A stretch of 64,000 nt of DNA, taken from NCBI GenBank assembly GCA_020746995.1, contig JAGPXD010000004.1:1860001-1924000 (forward strand), written 5' to 3'. Below the pieces are notes generated by a model that ran no database searches, had not been told where the DNA came from, and was given only the letters and a program-made list of their open reading frames with translations. This document shows positions 42,172-53,539 of the stretch, piece by piece (position 1 is the stretch's first letter; each line of letters opens with the position of its first letter). Both the position numbers and the translations under genes were made by a program. This stretch comes from Plectosphaerella cucumerina (taxonomy: Eukaryota; Ascomycota; Sordariomycetes; Glomerellales; Plectosphaerellaceae).

Positions 42172-43625
42172 ATGCCGTTCTACCAGGTGAATCTGGTGTT
42201 CTTTGCCGCCGTGAACGTCGTCCTCTTGCACCGCCAGTACCAAGCTCGTCGTCGGCAAGCAGAATTCGGCGAGCCAACCAAGGATGACGCCGACAATCAG
42301 GTCGAGAGCCAGCAGCTCCTGAAGAATCCCACGGAGCTCAAGGCTGCCGCGCGGCGCTTCCAGATCGAGTACTTCACCGTCTACGCGTTTGCCGTCGCTG
42401 CCGATTGGGTTCAGGTAGGCCAGACCTCACTGCTCTGATCGCGGGCGACGCAATTGACACCCGATACCAGGGCCCTCACATTTACGCCATCTACAAGTAC
42501 GAGAAGGACCTCCCCGAGAAGCTCGTCGCCGCCCTTTATGCCGCGGGGTTCATTGCGGGGGCGGCGTCGGCGTCGTTCGCCGGCGAGCTCGCAGATCGGT
42601 TCGGTCGGCGGCTGGCGTGCCTCATATACTGCCTCTCCTACGTTGTCACCTGCATGACCATGCTCTACGACAACATCACGATCCTGTTCATCGGACGTAT
42701 CTTTGGCGGCGTGGCCACGACCCTGCTATACAGCGTTTTCGAGGCGTGGCTTGTCACCGAGTACCACTCGCGGGAGCTCGAACGTTCGCACCTCAAGCTC
42801 AGCGACATCTTTGGCAGCATGACAACGCTGAGCTCTGTCGTCGCCATCGCGTCCGGCATCATCGGTGAGGCGCTCGTGGACTATTTCGGCGGCGCCCGCA
42901 TCTGGCCATTCATGGCTGGAGCGCTGAGCGCAACGCTCGCCGCCCTGCTAATCCTGAAGCTTTGGCCCGAGAACTACGGCGTCATCAGCGCCAACAGCGG
43001 TGACGACTCGGGCAGCACGTCCTCTCTGGCCTCGAACATGAGCAAGGGCCTCCGCAGCGTGCTGAGCGACCGAAAGGTCTGGGGTCTGGGCCTCACGCAG
43101 ACCTTTTTCGAGGGCACCATGTACCTCTTCGTCTTCTTCTGGTCGGCGGCGCTCAAGAGCGCACGACAACGCAGCGGATCGGAGGAGCAGCTCCCCTTCG
43201 GCATCATCTTCTCCAGCTTCATGTGCGCCATGATGGCGGGCTCTGCCTTTTTCTCGCTCGGCGTCGCAAAGCACACCAAGGAGTCGACCTCGATGGTCCT
43301 GATGCTGGTGGTGCTGACGGTCAGCTGCTGCCTCTCAGCGGCGGTGCTCATCGACGACGAGCGGGTGCTCTTCTGGGTGCTGTGCATGGTCGAGCTCTGC
43401 ATCGGCGCCTACTTCCCGAGCATGTCGTACCTCAAGAGCCAGGTCGTCGAGGATGGGGTCCGCGGGCGGGTGTACAGCGTGCTGCGGCTGCCGCTGAACC
43501 TGTTCGTCGTGGTGGCGCACAGCTTGGACCAGGAGGGCGACGCGCACCGCAATCACGTCTTCATGATATGCGCCGGTCTGTTGATGGTTTCCTTCTTTGT
43601 CGTCAAGCGCAGTTTCGCGTCTTGA
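42172..43625 (+). CDS. MFS transporter, MFSD5/MOT2 (molybdate-anion transporter) type
   Basis: Two exons, 42172-42414 and 42471-43625, intron 42415-42470 (GTAGGC...TACCAG), 465 residues with about eleven to twelve hydrophobic helices. The join DWVQ-GPHIYAIYKYEKDL gives the family signature, followed by AGFIAGAASASFAGELADRFGRR (MFS loop 2-3 motif G-x-x-x-D-R-x-G-R-R), and VFEAWLVTEY in the middle, as in eukaryotic MOT2/MFSD5 proteins. Members of this family in algae and animals take up molybdate; substrate in fungi is not established here. The start ATG 42172 gives MPFYQVNLVFFAAVN, a hydrophobic N-terminal segment. Membrane localisation is certain, substrate moderate. Confidence 0.9.
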
Positions 43626-44213
43626 TCGGGAGGGGGTCGACTGGGGTGGTCTGAAGGGCGAGGCGAAGGATGCAATGGCGGCTCGCCCCTGGTCTGTTGG
43701 CGTTCGAGTTTTGGTCCATTTCTAGGCGTTCTGGGTGGTTGCCGGGCATGATGGATTTAGTTCTCCCGCGGTGACCTGATCTTTCTGGCACGCGTACGGT
43801 GTCAATGGCCATGAAAAGCAGATATTCTTCCGCCATCCCCTGCCGTCTTGTTTTTCCGTGAGGTGCCCCAATGTGCCGGACCCGAACCTGGGCGGCGTGA
43901 TGACGCTGGGCAGCGGGCCCGGTGATGAAGAGTCTGTTCCAATCAGTAGCCCTGCATACCCGGCGCTGGCAGCATCAAAGGTGGGAATGGCGCCCAAAGC
44001 AGGATCGGCCGAAGCGACGAGGGCCTCACCGCGATTTGGCGTGGCCACCGCCGGGTCGGCACGCGGGGGGCGGGGAGGGGGTAGGAGAGGGGGGCGAAGG
44101 ATGTTGATATAAGGCCGGAGTGAGGCCCTGCATCGAATGGTTCGTGATCTTCTAACTTGAACAGCCTCCTCAAAATCGAGCACCACCAACACCTCCGGCG
44201 CCGAGACCAGCCC

Positions 44214-44242
44214 GCATCGCATCGCATCGCATCGCATCGCAT
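44214..44242 (+). repeat. GCATC pentanucleotide tandem repeat
   Basis: Nearly six copies of GCATC in a row, followed by ATAGC. Confidence 0.9.
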
Positions 44243-45071
44243 ATAGCTATCCATCCAGCCTGCGAGCTGATCTGACGAGTCGTCGACAGACGGAGGGATT
44301 CTCGGCCTTGTTTTTCGCGAGTCACGCCGACGGTCCAAACGCCTGGGGACCCCGCGTCGTGTTGCACGGTACGCTGCACCAGTCGCGAGACGAAACGAAT
44401 CCAGGAACGGGAGACGTGGGCAGACCCGACGACGTACGAGTACGGAGTTTGTGACGGCGAATGTTCGAGCTTGGAAGTTGTCTGTCCGGGCAGTTCACTT
44501 GACCCATCCGAGTCCGGCCCTGGTTCAAGTTGCTCCCCGGCCTTTGTCCCGTCCTCCGGCCTTTCCCTGACAACATAGCGGCGTTTTCTGTTTATTGCAG
44601 CGCCCGACGACACGAGCTACTTACCTACCTTGCTGTACATTCTCCAGCCATTCTCCGAAGATCGAGGCATTTCCTGCTTCTTCGGTTCCGAAAAGCCGGC
44701 CCGTGAGATTTTTTTCTCTCCCGCTCTCTGACAGACGGAGAGGGCCCCTCTCTTCCGGCATCGCACGCCCACAGAAGGCCCGGTTAGGCCCTGGCCACCC
44801 AAGCCCTGGCCGCCGCAACCCACCCCCTGGCCTGGCCATCTGTCTTCGAACCGATTGAGCGAGCCACCGCGGCACCAGACATCCCCCCCTCGCCTTGCAG
44901 TGCAGCGCGTGTGTTTGATTGCGAAGCGAAACGATTTGGAACGATAGGAAGCGGGAGCCGAATCTCCCAGAGGCGAGCCTCGATCAGGCCGTTCGCGCGT
45001 CGGAAGTTCTGAGAAGAGAAAGAGCCGCCAAGCTGGCGTCTCTGCGTGGTCACTGGCACGGTGGTGCTCCC

Positions 45072-45095
45072 CCGCCGCCGCCGCCGCCGCCGCCG
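45072..45095 (+). repeat. (CCG)8 trinucleotide repeat
   Basis: Eight uninterrupted CCG units flanked by C and G runs; it lies outside any gene I support. Confidence 0.9.
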
Positions 45096-46589
45096 GGGGA
45101 GCCGTTGACTGGCGGCGGCGGTGACGGGTTCGAGACTACTCGGAGGATTCATGTCTCGAGATTGACGAAGCCTGGCTGGCGACAGCGGACATTTGGCTTT
45201 TCGTCCTGGGGATCCGTGCTGGCGGCGGCGTTGTGTCTGGTGCTGATTCTGGTGAGTGGAATTCCGCTTGGCTCTCTCTCAGTCTCTCAGTCGTCCGTCT
45301 CAGTTCAAGTTCCCGCTTGTCTCTCTTCCCCCCGTTGCCCTCCACAATTCCATCCCCAGTCTGCATTTTTCAGAGCTTTTCCCCAGGGGAAAAACAGCGC
45401 GAGCACTGGCCCATGCAGCCTCCCGTTGCGTCACACCTCGACGACTTCTCGTCACCCGCAGTTCCGTCCCTGAGCGGTCCCCTGCAGGATAGGGAAAAAA
45501 GTGCCCAGGCTCTGCGTCGCCCCGGCCACTCGGTCAAATATGGCCTCGTGCACGGGCATGGTGGCCCTCAGCGCTTCGCCGACCCCCCCTGGCCCAAATG
45601 ACGTGGGTGTCAAGGTCAGATCACCCAGAGCACTGGCAGTGACTTGGGGGGCCCGCAGGAGCTCGAGAAGCTTCAGAGGCTAGCGCAGCAGGCCCCCTCT
45701 CCGAGCTATGGAAGCCCGCTGCGGCTCAATCAGCAATGGATGGAGACGAGAATCCACAACAAGCCTCAAAATGAGGCGGGACGTCCGGCATTGAGACAAT
45801 TCGCGAGAGACGAGGTGCCGAGCGGCATCGTGTCTGATGCAGATGCAGAACGGACTGTCCGTGATCGTGCCGGGCCATGCCCTGTTCGTGTATGCCCAGC
45901 CTTTCTGCCATCGCACGCGGACAGAAAGGAAGAAGTTGTGTGGATGGCCACGATGACCAGTCCACTCACTGGCAGCAGTCCACTGCCAGTCCACTGCTTC
46001 TCACCCGTTGCGTCAGGCGCCTTCCCTCCGTCCCAGCGTCTCGTCACAGTCCCTCCCCCCCGCTCCTCCAGTCCAAGTCCCCCCCCCTCACCCCACCAAC
46101 CCGGCCGCATGCCTCCAATGGCGCGTTGACTGAGCTTGAACCCAAGTGAACACGCCGGGCTTGGTGTGAACCTGGAACCGTACCGCAAGGTTCCTTCCCT
46201 TCCGCCCTCCGCTTCCGCATAGGTACCGCGCCGCCTCTTTAAGCTTCCTCCCGCAGCTCACACTCTTTCCCATCCCGCCTCCTCTCTTCCCCTCCCCCTC
46301 TCCAGCGCCAATCCCTCCCTCTTCTTCCTTACCGCAAAGCCCTGGGGACGTACTTTTTCCCAAGAGCATCTATTTGCCGGATCATCGTGAGGTCCAGGGA
46401 CTGACCGTTCGCCCACTCCCCCACCACCCATAGCTTGCGCAGCTCTCCCTCCGAAACACAAAGCTCCACGGCCACCGCTTCCCGCCTTGGCCGCTCTCCT
46501 CGCCCGCCGCCGACTTCGACCGCGAGCCCGTCTGCCAGAATCCATCTTCTCTCTTCGAAACCGCCGCCCCGACTTCCATACCTCTCACA

Positions 46590-48420
46590 ATGGCGCTCGA
46601 GGCCGAGACCAAGCGAGTCGTCTCGCTCTTCGACTTTGACGATGCTACCGTCAACAAGGCCGTCCGCGAGTTCCTCAGCCAGATGAGTGAGTAGCCCTTC
46701 CTCAGCGCACGTGCCGCGCGCAGTTACCTGACCGCGCTCGCTTGAACAGACGAGGGCCTCGAGAAGGACGGCACCAGCATGAGCCAGATCCCGACCTACG
46801 TCACCGGCGTTCCCAATGGCACTGAGAAGGTAAGCTCGCCAACCTAGACGCTTGCGCCTGCGCCCGCCTGCGACTTCGCAGCTAACCAACGCCCCCTAGG
46901 GCCTGTATATGTCGGTCGATCTCGGCGGCACAAACTTCCGCGTGTGCTCCGTCCAGCTCAACGGCGACACTACCTTCAACCTGACCTACAGCAAGGTCGC
47001 CATCCCCAAGGAGCTCATGGTCGCCAAGAAGGCCGAGGACCTCTTCGCCTTCCTTGCCCAGCAGATCGAGAAGTTCCTCGAGCAGCACCACGGAGACAAG
47101 TTCGAGAAGAACATCCGCCGCCGCCGTACCATCAGCAGCCGCGAGGGTTTTCGTGACGAGCACGTCTTCCGCCTCGGCTTCACCTTCAGCTTCCCCGTCC
47201 AACAGCTGGCCATCAACAAGGGCAACCTGATCCGCTGGACCAAGGGCTTCGACATCCCCGACGCCATCGGCAAGGACGTCTGCGCCCTGCTGCAGACGGA
47301 GATTGACAAGCTCCACCTGCCCGTCCGCGTGGCCGCCCTGGTCAACGACACTGTCGGCACTCTTATGGCGAGGTCGTACACTGCCAAGGGCAGCCGGGGC
47401 TCGCTGCTCGGCGCCATCTTCGGCACCGGCACCAACGGTGCATACCTTGAGAAGCTCTCCAACATCAAGAAGCCCATTCCTGGTGACTACGAGGCCACCG
47501 CCGGCGACATGGTCGTCAACACTGAATGGGGCTCGTTCGACAACCAGCTCAACGTCCTTCCCACCACGCCGTGGGATGTCGAGCTGGACAAGGAGAGCGT
47601 CAACCCCGGCATCCAGATGTTTGAGAAGCGCGTCTCCGGCATGTTCCTCGGCGAGATCGTCAGGCGCGTCATTGTCGACATGATCAAGAACGAGGGCCTC
47701 TCCCTCTTCCGCGACGCCAACTCGAGCTTCAACGACTGGCTGTCCACCACCGAGGTGAGCCCCTCGTCCGGCCTGCTCAAGCAGTGGGGCCTCGACAGCG
47801 CCATCATGTCCGTTGCCGCCTCGGACAACACCCCCGAGCTCTCCACCCTGCGCCAGGAGCTCGAGGGTGTCCTGCACGTCTACACGCCCTCGCTTGAGGA
47901 CGCGCAGGCGTTCAAGGCCGTCGCCCACGCCGTCGGTCGTCGCGCCGCTCGTCTGTCCGCTGTCGCTATTGCCGGCATTGTCCTGCAGTCGGGTCAGCTC
48001 AGCGACCCCTCGGTGGATTACATTGACATTGGTGTTGACGGCAGCCTTGTCGAGCACTACCCCTTCTTCCGCGATATGATTTACGAGGCGCTGCGCGCCA
48101 TCGATGGCATTGGCTCCGAGGGCGCCGAGAAGATCCGCATTGGTATTGCCAAGGACGGAAGCGGTGTCGGTGCTGCCCTGATTGCTCTTGTTGCCGCGGG
48201 TATGGAGAAGGAGGGAGATTTCCAGGACGATGTCAAGCGCGACCTCGACTCGATTCCTGGTGTTGGTAAGTGACTTGGAAGAAGAGTGGAAGAAAATTTG
48301 AGAAGGAAGCTAACTTTTTGAGCAGATGACTCCCTGACGACTCAGCAGATTGCTGTTGGTGCCGGTCTTGTCGGCATCGCGGCCGTTGCTGCCTTCTGGT
48401 GGCTTAAGCAGCGCAACTGA
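46590..48420 (+). CDS. Atypical hexokinase with C-terminal membrane anchor (HxkC/XprF-like)
   Basis: Four exons, 46590-46686, 46750-46829, 46900-48265, 48326-48420; introns have good GT/AG ends and the last contains GCTAAC. The 545-residue product has hexokinase motifs: DLGGTNFRV (phosphate 1, about 66-74), LGFTFSFPVQQ and WTKGFDIP (sugar site), LVNDTVGTL with the catalytic Asp (about 209), and GTGTNGAYLE and NTEWGSFDN. Two oddities mark it off from glycolytic hexokinase: a basic insertion RRRRTISSREGFRDEH (about 132-147) before the sugar-site strand, and a last exon that encodes a hydrophobic helix (IAVGAGLVGIAAVAAFWWL) plus a short basic end, a classical tail anchor. This matches the regulatory, mitochondria-associated HxkC/XprF group of filamentous fungi, linked to carbon-starvation response and protease control. 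Catalytic activity is unproven even though key residues remain. Confidence 0.9.
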
Positions 48421-49044
48421 TCCGCCTTGTTGCGGACCGAACTGGCCATAGTGTTGGCACCTCTTGCTCAACCGGCTGACCCATCTTTACTTTTGTTTTA
48501 CGTTTGGGGGTGCATGCATGCGGATGCTTGCTTTGGAGTTGGAAGTTCGCGCGGACTCTTTTGCCGAGACGCACCTCTGCGGTTATTCATGCATGCGAAT
48601 TTGGGCCACGGCGTGTATATACGACTTTGGGCGGATGACAAGCCCTTGGGGAAAAGAAATTGACCAAAAACAACAACACTCCGGTTCTTGTGGGTGACTT
48701 GGCGTGCTGGTGAAGCGGTTTATATAAAGAAGGCTATGCGACCCCTTTCGTTCGGCTGCAGGATTTAGGGGTGAATGGTCTGACGGACAAAGGGCGGAAG
48801 ACCGCCATGATGCCACCATGCTTCCAGCATGAGATGATTGATTACTCGGTGCCCCAATCTAGTCCTGACCCTTACACAGGTGTTCCTCTCTAGGTCTTTT
48901 AAACGCCACGCCAGCTCCGTAGGGGGGCGCTTCCAATCTCTCCAATTTCCCCAGGACGGGAATGTCCTCCGTCTAAAATGATGACAACATGATCCAGGCC
49001 ACCCATGGTGCCGGACGTAAGATGCACTTCCACAGGAAAGAAAA
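48421..49044. other. Intergenic between convergent genes
   Basis: 3' flanks of hexokinase and the acetyltransferase gene. Nothing recognised. Confidence 0.6.
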
Positions 49045-50244
49045 TCAGCTCCCAAAGGCGGCGGCGGCATATTTCCGCTCCTTCTTCTTCCGCACGGTCG
49101 AGCTGCTCCTGGAGCTTGCCTCCGAGTTGGGCCCGCTCCCTGGGGTCAACATTGTGGAGGGAAGGTCGTTCCACTCCATGTCCGCGCGCTTATTTTGGAA
49201 GGATTGGCCCTGGGTCTGGGTGGACTGGGCCGAGACTGTCCGGGAGGGAGGCGCGGGACGGGCTAGATTGGGGGTGCTGCTGCTGGCCGGGTTCTGGGTT
49301 GGCGATGGCGAGGACCTGGGCGGCCCGGCGAAGGGGGGCAGGTTGGCGGCTGCGGCCGTCGCGCTGAGGAGAGGAGCCATGGCGGTATCTGCTACGGGGA
49401 GTGATGCGTTGGGTCTGTTGGAGGGCGAGAGGACCAGAGGTGAGAGGTCGCGACGGACGACGTAGGCCGTGTTGGGGCGCAGCTTGAGGTAGTATCCCGG
49501 AATGGGGAGGGCGTCACGGACAAAGTCGCGGGCGGCGTACCAGCGCAGGCCGTCTTCGTTGTCTGTCCAGACGTGGGCGTAGACGAGGGCGATGTCGAGG
49601 GAGCGCGAGGCGGCGGCGAGTGCGATGATGTCGGCGAGGGCGGCGGAGGCGAGGCCGTGGGCGCGGAAGGGCGAGAGGAGGGCCAGGGCCTGGATGTAGA
49701 GCACGTGCTGGGGGGAGTCGGCGACGGGCTCGAGGCGGCAGACGATGCCTCCGATGACCTGGGCGTCGGCTTGGGAGCCCGTGTCGGACCAGGTGATGAC
49801 GCGGGAGAAAGGGGAGGCGAGGGCGGTGGCGTAGAAGGCCTCGGGATAGGGGACGGGGAGGAGGAGGGAGAAGATGCGCTTGAGGGCGGGGATGTCGGTG
49901 GGGTTTAAGGGGCGGACGGTGGCCTCGCGCGGGAGGGAGGAGGATGTTGACGGAGGGGGCGGGAGGACGAGGGAGGGCGTGGCGTCGGTGGTGGTGGTTG
50001 TCGATGTTGTTGGCGGCGGCGCGGGGTCTTGTTCTCCCTTTGGCGGGGCACCAACGCTGGGCGAGGGCGCCTTGTAAGGGCTCTCGGCGAGGAGCTGCGC
50101 GTCGGGGGTCGGTTCCGGCGAGGAAGGGCGGGCTTTCGATGGAGGAGGAGCGTATTTCGGCTGTCGCGGCTGGAAGAAGGCCCTGATGGAGGGCTGGGAC
50201 GTTTTCGTCGCCATGGGCGAGGAGGTCGGGAGCGGTTGCGACAT
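49045..50244 (-). CDS. NAA50/San-like GNAT acetyltransferase with N-terminal PIP box
   Basis: Single exon, 399 residues from ATG 50244 (MSQPLPTSSP); a second in-frame ATG at 50214 also keeps the motif below, and the frame is open further 5'. Residues 17-24 (QPSIRAFF) fit the PCNA-interacting PIP-box consensus Q-x-x-hydrophobic-x-x-aromatic-aromatic. A Pro/Ser/Thr-rich linker leads to a GNAT domain at about 108-268: LLPVPYPEAFYA, GGIVCRLE, then LYIQALALLSPFRAHGLASA with the acetyl-CoA loop R-A-H-G-L-A, and VYAHVWTDNEDGLRWYAARDF followed by YYLKLRP. The order and LPVPYPEAFY / LYI...L motifs resemble NAA50 (San), an N-terminal acetyltransferase needed for sister-chromatid cohesion in animals. 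The C-terminal 130 residues are disordered, with a Lys/Arg patch near the end (RKKKERK). Whether PIP binding is real needs a binding test. Confidence 0.85.
   Translation of the reverse strand: MSQPLPTSSPMATKTSQPSIRAFFQPRQPKYAPPPSKARPSSPEPTPDAQLLAESPYKAPSPSVGAPPKGEQDPAPPPTTSTTTTTDATPSLVLPPPPSTSSSLPREATVRPLNPTDIPALKRIFSLLLPVPYPEAFYATALASPFSRVITWSDTGSQADAQVIGGIVCRLEPVADSPQHVLYIQALALLSPFRAHGLASAALADIIALAAASRSLDIALVYAHVWTDNEDGLRWYAARDFVRDALPIPGYYLKLRPNTAYVVRRDLSPLVLSPSNRPNASLPVADTAMAPLLSATAAAANLPPFAGPPRSSPSPTQNPASSSTPNLARPAPPSRTVSAQSTQTQGQSFQNKRADMEWNDLPSTMLTPGSGPNSEASSRSSSTVRKKKERKYAAAAFGS
50173..50196 (-). other. PIP-box codons of the GNAT gene
   Basis: Encodes Q-P-S-I-R-A-F-F, residues 17-24, within a disordered, basic N terminus, the usual setting of functional PIP boxes. 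Confidence 0.75.
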
Positions 50245-52238
50245 TCCGGGCAGTCTGGACTGGCCCTTAGGTGTGGTTTTGTCTCGGGACTGCTCTCGAC
50301 CGGTTGGTTGGCTGCAACGGCTTTTCGGGCGTGCCGGCGTGTGGTTTTTGGGAAGTGGTCGGCGACTTGGTCGGGGTTCCTTTCCTTTCCGCGTGCGGTC
50401 GGTGTGTGTTGTAAAGGAGGACGCGAAAAAGGGAGGCACGAGAAAAGGGAGCTCGACGGAGACACCACTGGCACACCCCCGTTCGTGACACTTGTTCGTG
50501 TGCCTGCAGGGGCTGTATTGAGTTTCCCGGGACGGCGGCAGGCGGCTAGGCCTTTTTGGGGTTTGGGGGGGGATTGGCGAGCGGATGTTAGGCGGCCCCA
50601 CCCCGGCTGTCGTGCGCTAGCGGGCAAGGCAAGGGAGCGCGTTGAGTGCTGTGTGGGAGACGTAAAAGGAGGTTAGATGGCATTTTAAATGTCCGGTGAC
50701 TTGGTGTTCTTGTCTGTGTTTTAGTCTCGTGGTTTGTTCTGTCTGAATATCCCGTCTTGTCGGCCGGGACGGACCGGAGGTGCGTGACTGTGTGACATGA
50801 CGGAAGCCCGGTGCTTGGAGCTCCCATCCCCGGTGATCAGCGAAAGCATTGGCTGGATTTGCTTTCAGATGAATTTGTCAATCCTAGAATTGTCACCTCG
50901 GGAGAATTGGAAAATTATTTTTTCTAGGCCGGGATTGTGGCATCTCATCGACTCTCTTCTGGTATTGAAAGAGCCAATGAGCCAATGACCTACCTGCCCA
51001 TGGTAGAGTGCTTACAATGCTTAGACTGGCAAAGTTAAGGCCCGATGAAGAATTACTCGTGCTCAAAAGGGCGGCATGCAAGTGTGAAACGAAACAGATA
51101 AGACCACGATGCTTCATCCATTGTTGACTTGGCTGAGTAACCCCAGACTTGACGACGATAGCTGGTACCTGGCGAGGCACATCCGGCGACGGGCACGAAC
51201 GACTTTGCGTCGAACTCGAAGATCTTAAGGTCTAGGATTGCTTAAACCATTGTCTGCGAATTGTCTGCAATGTCTCGGAGGCCCGAGTTGCTCATTGCCC
51301 TGTTTGGCCCCCATAAGCAGCTGCACTCACACCACTGCGAGTGCTGACTCGACCGTGTCAATGCCTTCAGGACGAGCAAGGTACGCCCAAGCTATTAATC
51401 CATAGACTGACCTGACCTTATCATCCATTGTCGATCAATACAATCTTCGAGGCAACGTATCCCAATTGGATTCGGCGCGACCTCGCATCAGTTCATGTAC
51501 GTCGCTGCCTGAATGCCTTTGACTTCCAGCGTACTTCCCATTGTACCTCCCCCAAGACGTTGGAGCCTCAGGTCGACCCCGGTCCAGGGTCCCAATTGAG
51601 TGTGTCACCGCAGCCGGGGAACCTCAGGCCAATGTACCCCAAGTGGGGACCTTGCACCGGAAAGTACTTTACCTGCCTCACCTCGCGGCCGGCCGGCCCA
51701 GAGTTGCTTCCCGGGGGGCACTTGGACCTCAACCAGAACTTTTGCGAGGCCCCGGCCCTGAACCCCTTCAACCCTCCAACCCTCCAACCCGCGATCGACC
51801 CGGAAAACCTTCCACCGACTGCACCAGAGAACATTTTCCGCGCGTGCCCTTGCTGGACCGAGTCCCTCTCCTTCAAGTCTACGACCAGCACAAATCCATA
51901 CCCGCCCCCGATCGATCGGCCGCTCACGAACCCCCCGAACAAACGAGCCAACCACCGATCCGACCGACCTACAGCCGCAACCTAACCTTCTTACTACTGT
52001 ACAGCGGCACGCCTTCCCATCCCTCCGCCGTCTGTCCGACCGTGCCACATTACTCAGATCGGGTGGCCGGCGACCATCACATTACACGAACCCGCACACG
52101 AACACGCACCCTCCGCGCCCGCTCAAAGAATCGCCTCGGACCCAAAACGTACGACGCACGACGAGAGGCGCGCCCCCTTCGCAATCATTTACCGGACACC
52201 CCCCTGTGCGCCCTCGCCCGGGCTGTAGCGAGGCTAAG
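50245..52238. other. Divergent upstream region of GNAT and Sgf11-like genes
   Basis: About 2.0 kb. Contains long C/A-rich leader-like sequence near the Sgf11-like start. A plus-strand ORF 51541-52311 overlaps the real start and shows no features. No RNA gene recognised. Confidence 0.55.
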
Positions 52239-53539
52239 ATGGCTTCCAACACGGGCAAGGCCGGCGTCATCGTCGCCCCCGACGGTGCTGGAAGCATGGA
52301 GATGCTTGTAAGACTCTGGTTGCCCCTCGCCCCGGCTACGGTGCTGCAATTGCCCTCCCCTTCCCCCACGGCCCACGGCTCACGGCGCGCGGCATGGACT
52401 GACCTTCGTTTCTCTCTTGGCAGACACACGCCGTCCTCGATGACCTCCTCTACAATGTCGTCCAGGACCTGGTCATGAAGGTGCACCGCGACGAGAAGAT
52501 GGCCCGCGCCACGACGGCCGTGATCCGCGCCGAGAAGCTGGCCTCCGACGCATCAGAGAGCTCGACCCCCGACTCGAAACCCGACGTGCGCATCGAGACC
52601 GACGCCGCCATATACGAGGACGGCAAGGTCACCCTCAAGGGCAACCCCCTCCAGACGACAAAAGACATCCTCTGCCCCCGCTGCCACCTGCCCCGACTGC
52701 TCGACCCGACCGACGGCAAGGGCTCCAAGAAGCCAGATCCCAGCGTCATCTACTGCAAGAAACACCCCTACATCGACAAGCCCGGCTTCGACATCTACGG
52801 CCAGACTTGGGTCCAGCCCGGCCCGGGCCGCGGCAAGAAGAAGAAGGACATGAAGCCCGACCCGACCATCGAGTCCCTCACCGCCGGAAACCCCGACCAG
52901 CGGCCCCCCAACGTCCTCTCCTTCCCCTCAGCCACCTGCAGCAAGTGCAAGCGCTGCATCCTCGTCACCCGACTCAACAACCACATGGGCTCCTGCATCG
53001 GTAACAGCGGAAGGAACGCGAGTAGGGCAGCCGCCGCAAAGATCTCCAACGGCAGCAACGGCAACTCCAACGACCCCACCCCGCCGTCCAGCCAGAAGGC
53101 CACACCCGCGCCAGGATCGCGCGCCTCAAGCCCTAAGAAGCGCGACAGCGACGCCGTCGCCGCGGAAGACGACGACGCCCTCGGCTCCGACGCCAGCGGG
53201 CCCCAGAAGAAGAAGCTGAAGCCCTCGCCCATGACGAAAAAGGTCATCCTCAAGAATCCCAAGGCCCCTAAGAAGGAAAAGGTCAAGACAAACTCGGGCC
53301 TCAGCTTCGAGCAAAAGCCCGGCGACGACGACGAGGGCGACCAGTCGACCGTCGAGGTCGCGCCGAAGAAGAAGATTGTCGACCGCGAGAACGGGGTGGT
53401 CGCAAAGGGCATCAGCCCCGTGAAAAAGGTCAAGAGCGGCAGCAAGCCGCCCATGTCGTCGCCCATGGGCAAGAACGGCAAGGATCGCGATGCGGAATCC
53501 GAGTCGTCCGGCACGCTGTCGTCGCCCCCCAATAACTAG
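52239..53539 (+). CDS. Sgf11-like SAGA zinc-finger protein
   Basis: Two exons, 52239-52307 and 52424-53539; intron 52308-52423 (GTAAGA...TTGGCAG, 116 bases, long for this window). The 394-residue product has an N-terminal helix (VLDDLLYNVVQDLVMKVHR) like the Sgf11 helix that threads through the Sgf73/Sus1/Ubp8 deubiquitinase module, and a Cys-Cys-His-Cys finger CSKCKRCILVTRLNNHMGSC like the Sgf11 finger that contacts the nucleosome acidic patch. Between them is an extra likely metal site, CPRCHLPR ... YCKKHPY, absent from the short yeast protein. The C-terminal half is Lys/Ser/Pro-rich and basic with many nuclear-signal candidates. Nuclear localisation and SAGA membership are inferred from the helix-finger order, not proven. 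Confidence 0.65.

Larger units (their letters stand above)
43626..46589. other. Long intergenic region before the hexokinase gene, 3.0 kb
   Basis: Contains a GCATC pentanucleotide repeat, a (CCG)8 repeat and, from about 46000, C/T-rich sequence typical of strong fungal promoters and leaders. ORFs on both strands (for example 44919-45473) lack recognisable features and start without ATG. No RNA gene recognised. Confidence 0.55.

Noticed and set aside
44919..45473. 184-codon plus-strand ORF with a Pro run and a hydrophobic segment
   Set aside because: Begins without ATG; the Pro run comes from the (CCG)8 repeat; no recognised domain.
46882..48057. 391-codon minus-strand ORF
   Set aside because: Entirely antisense to the hexokinase exons, whose motifs and splice sites are clear; GC-rich codon bias opens the antisense frame.
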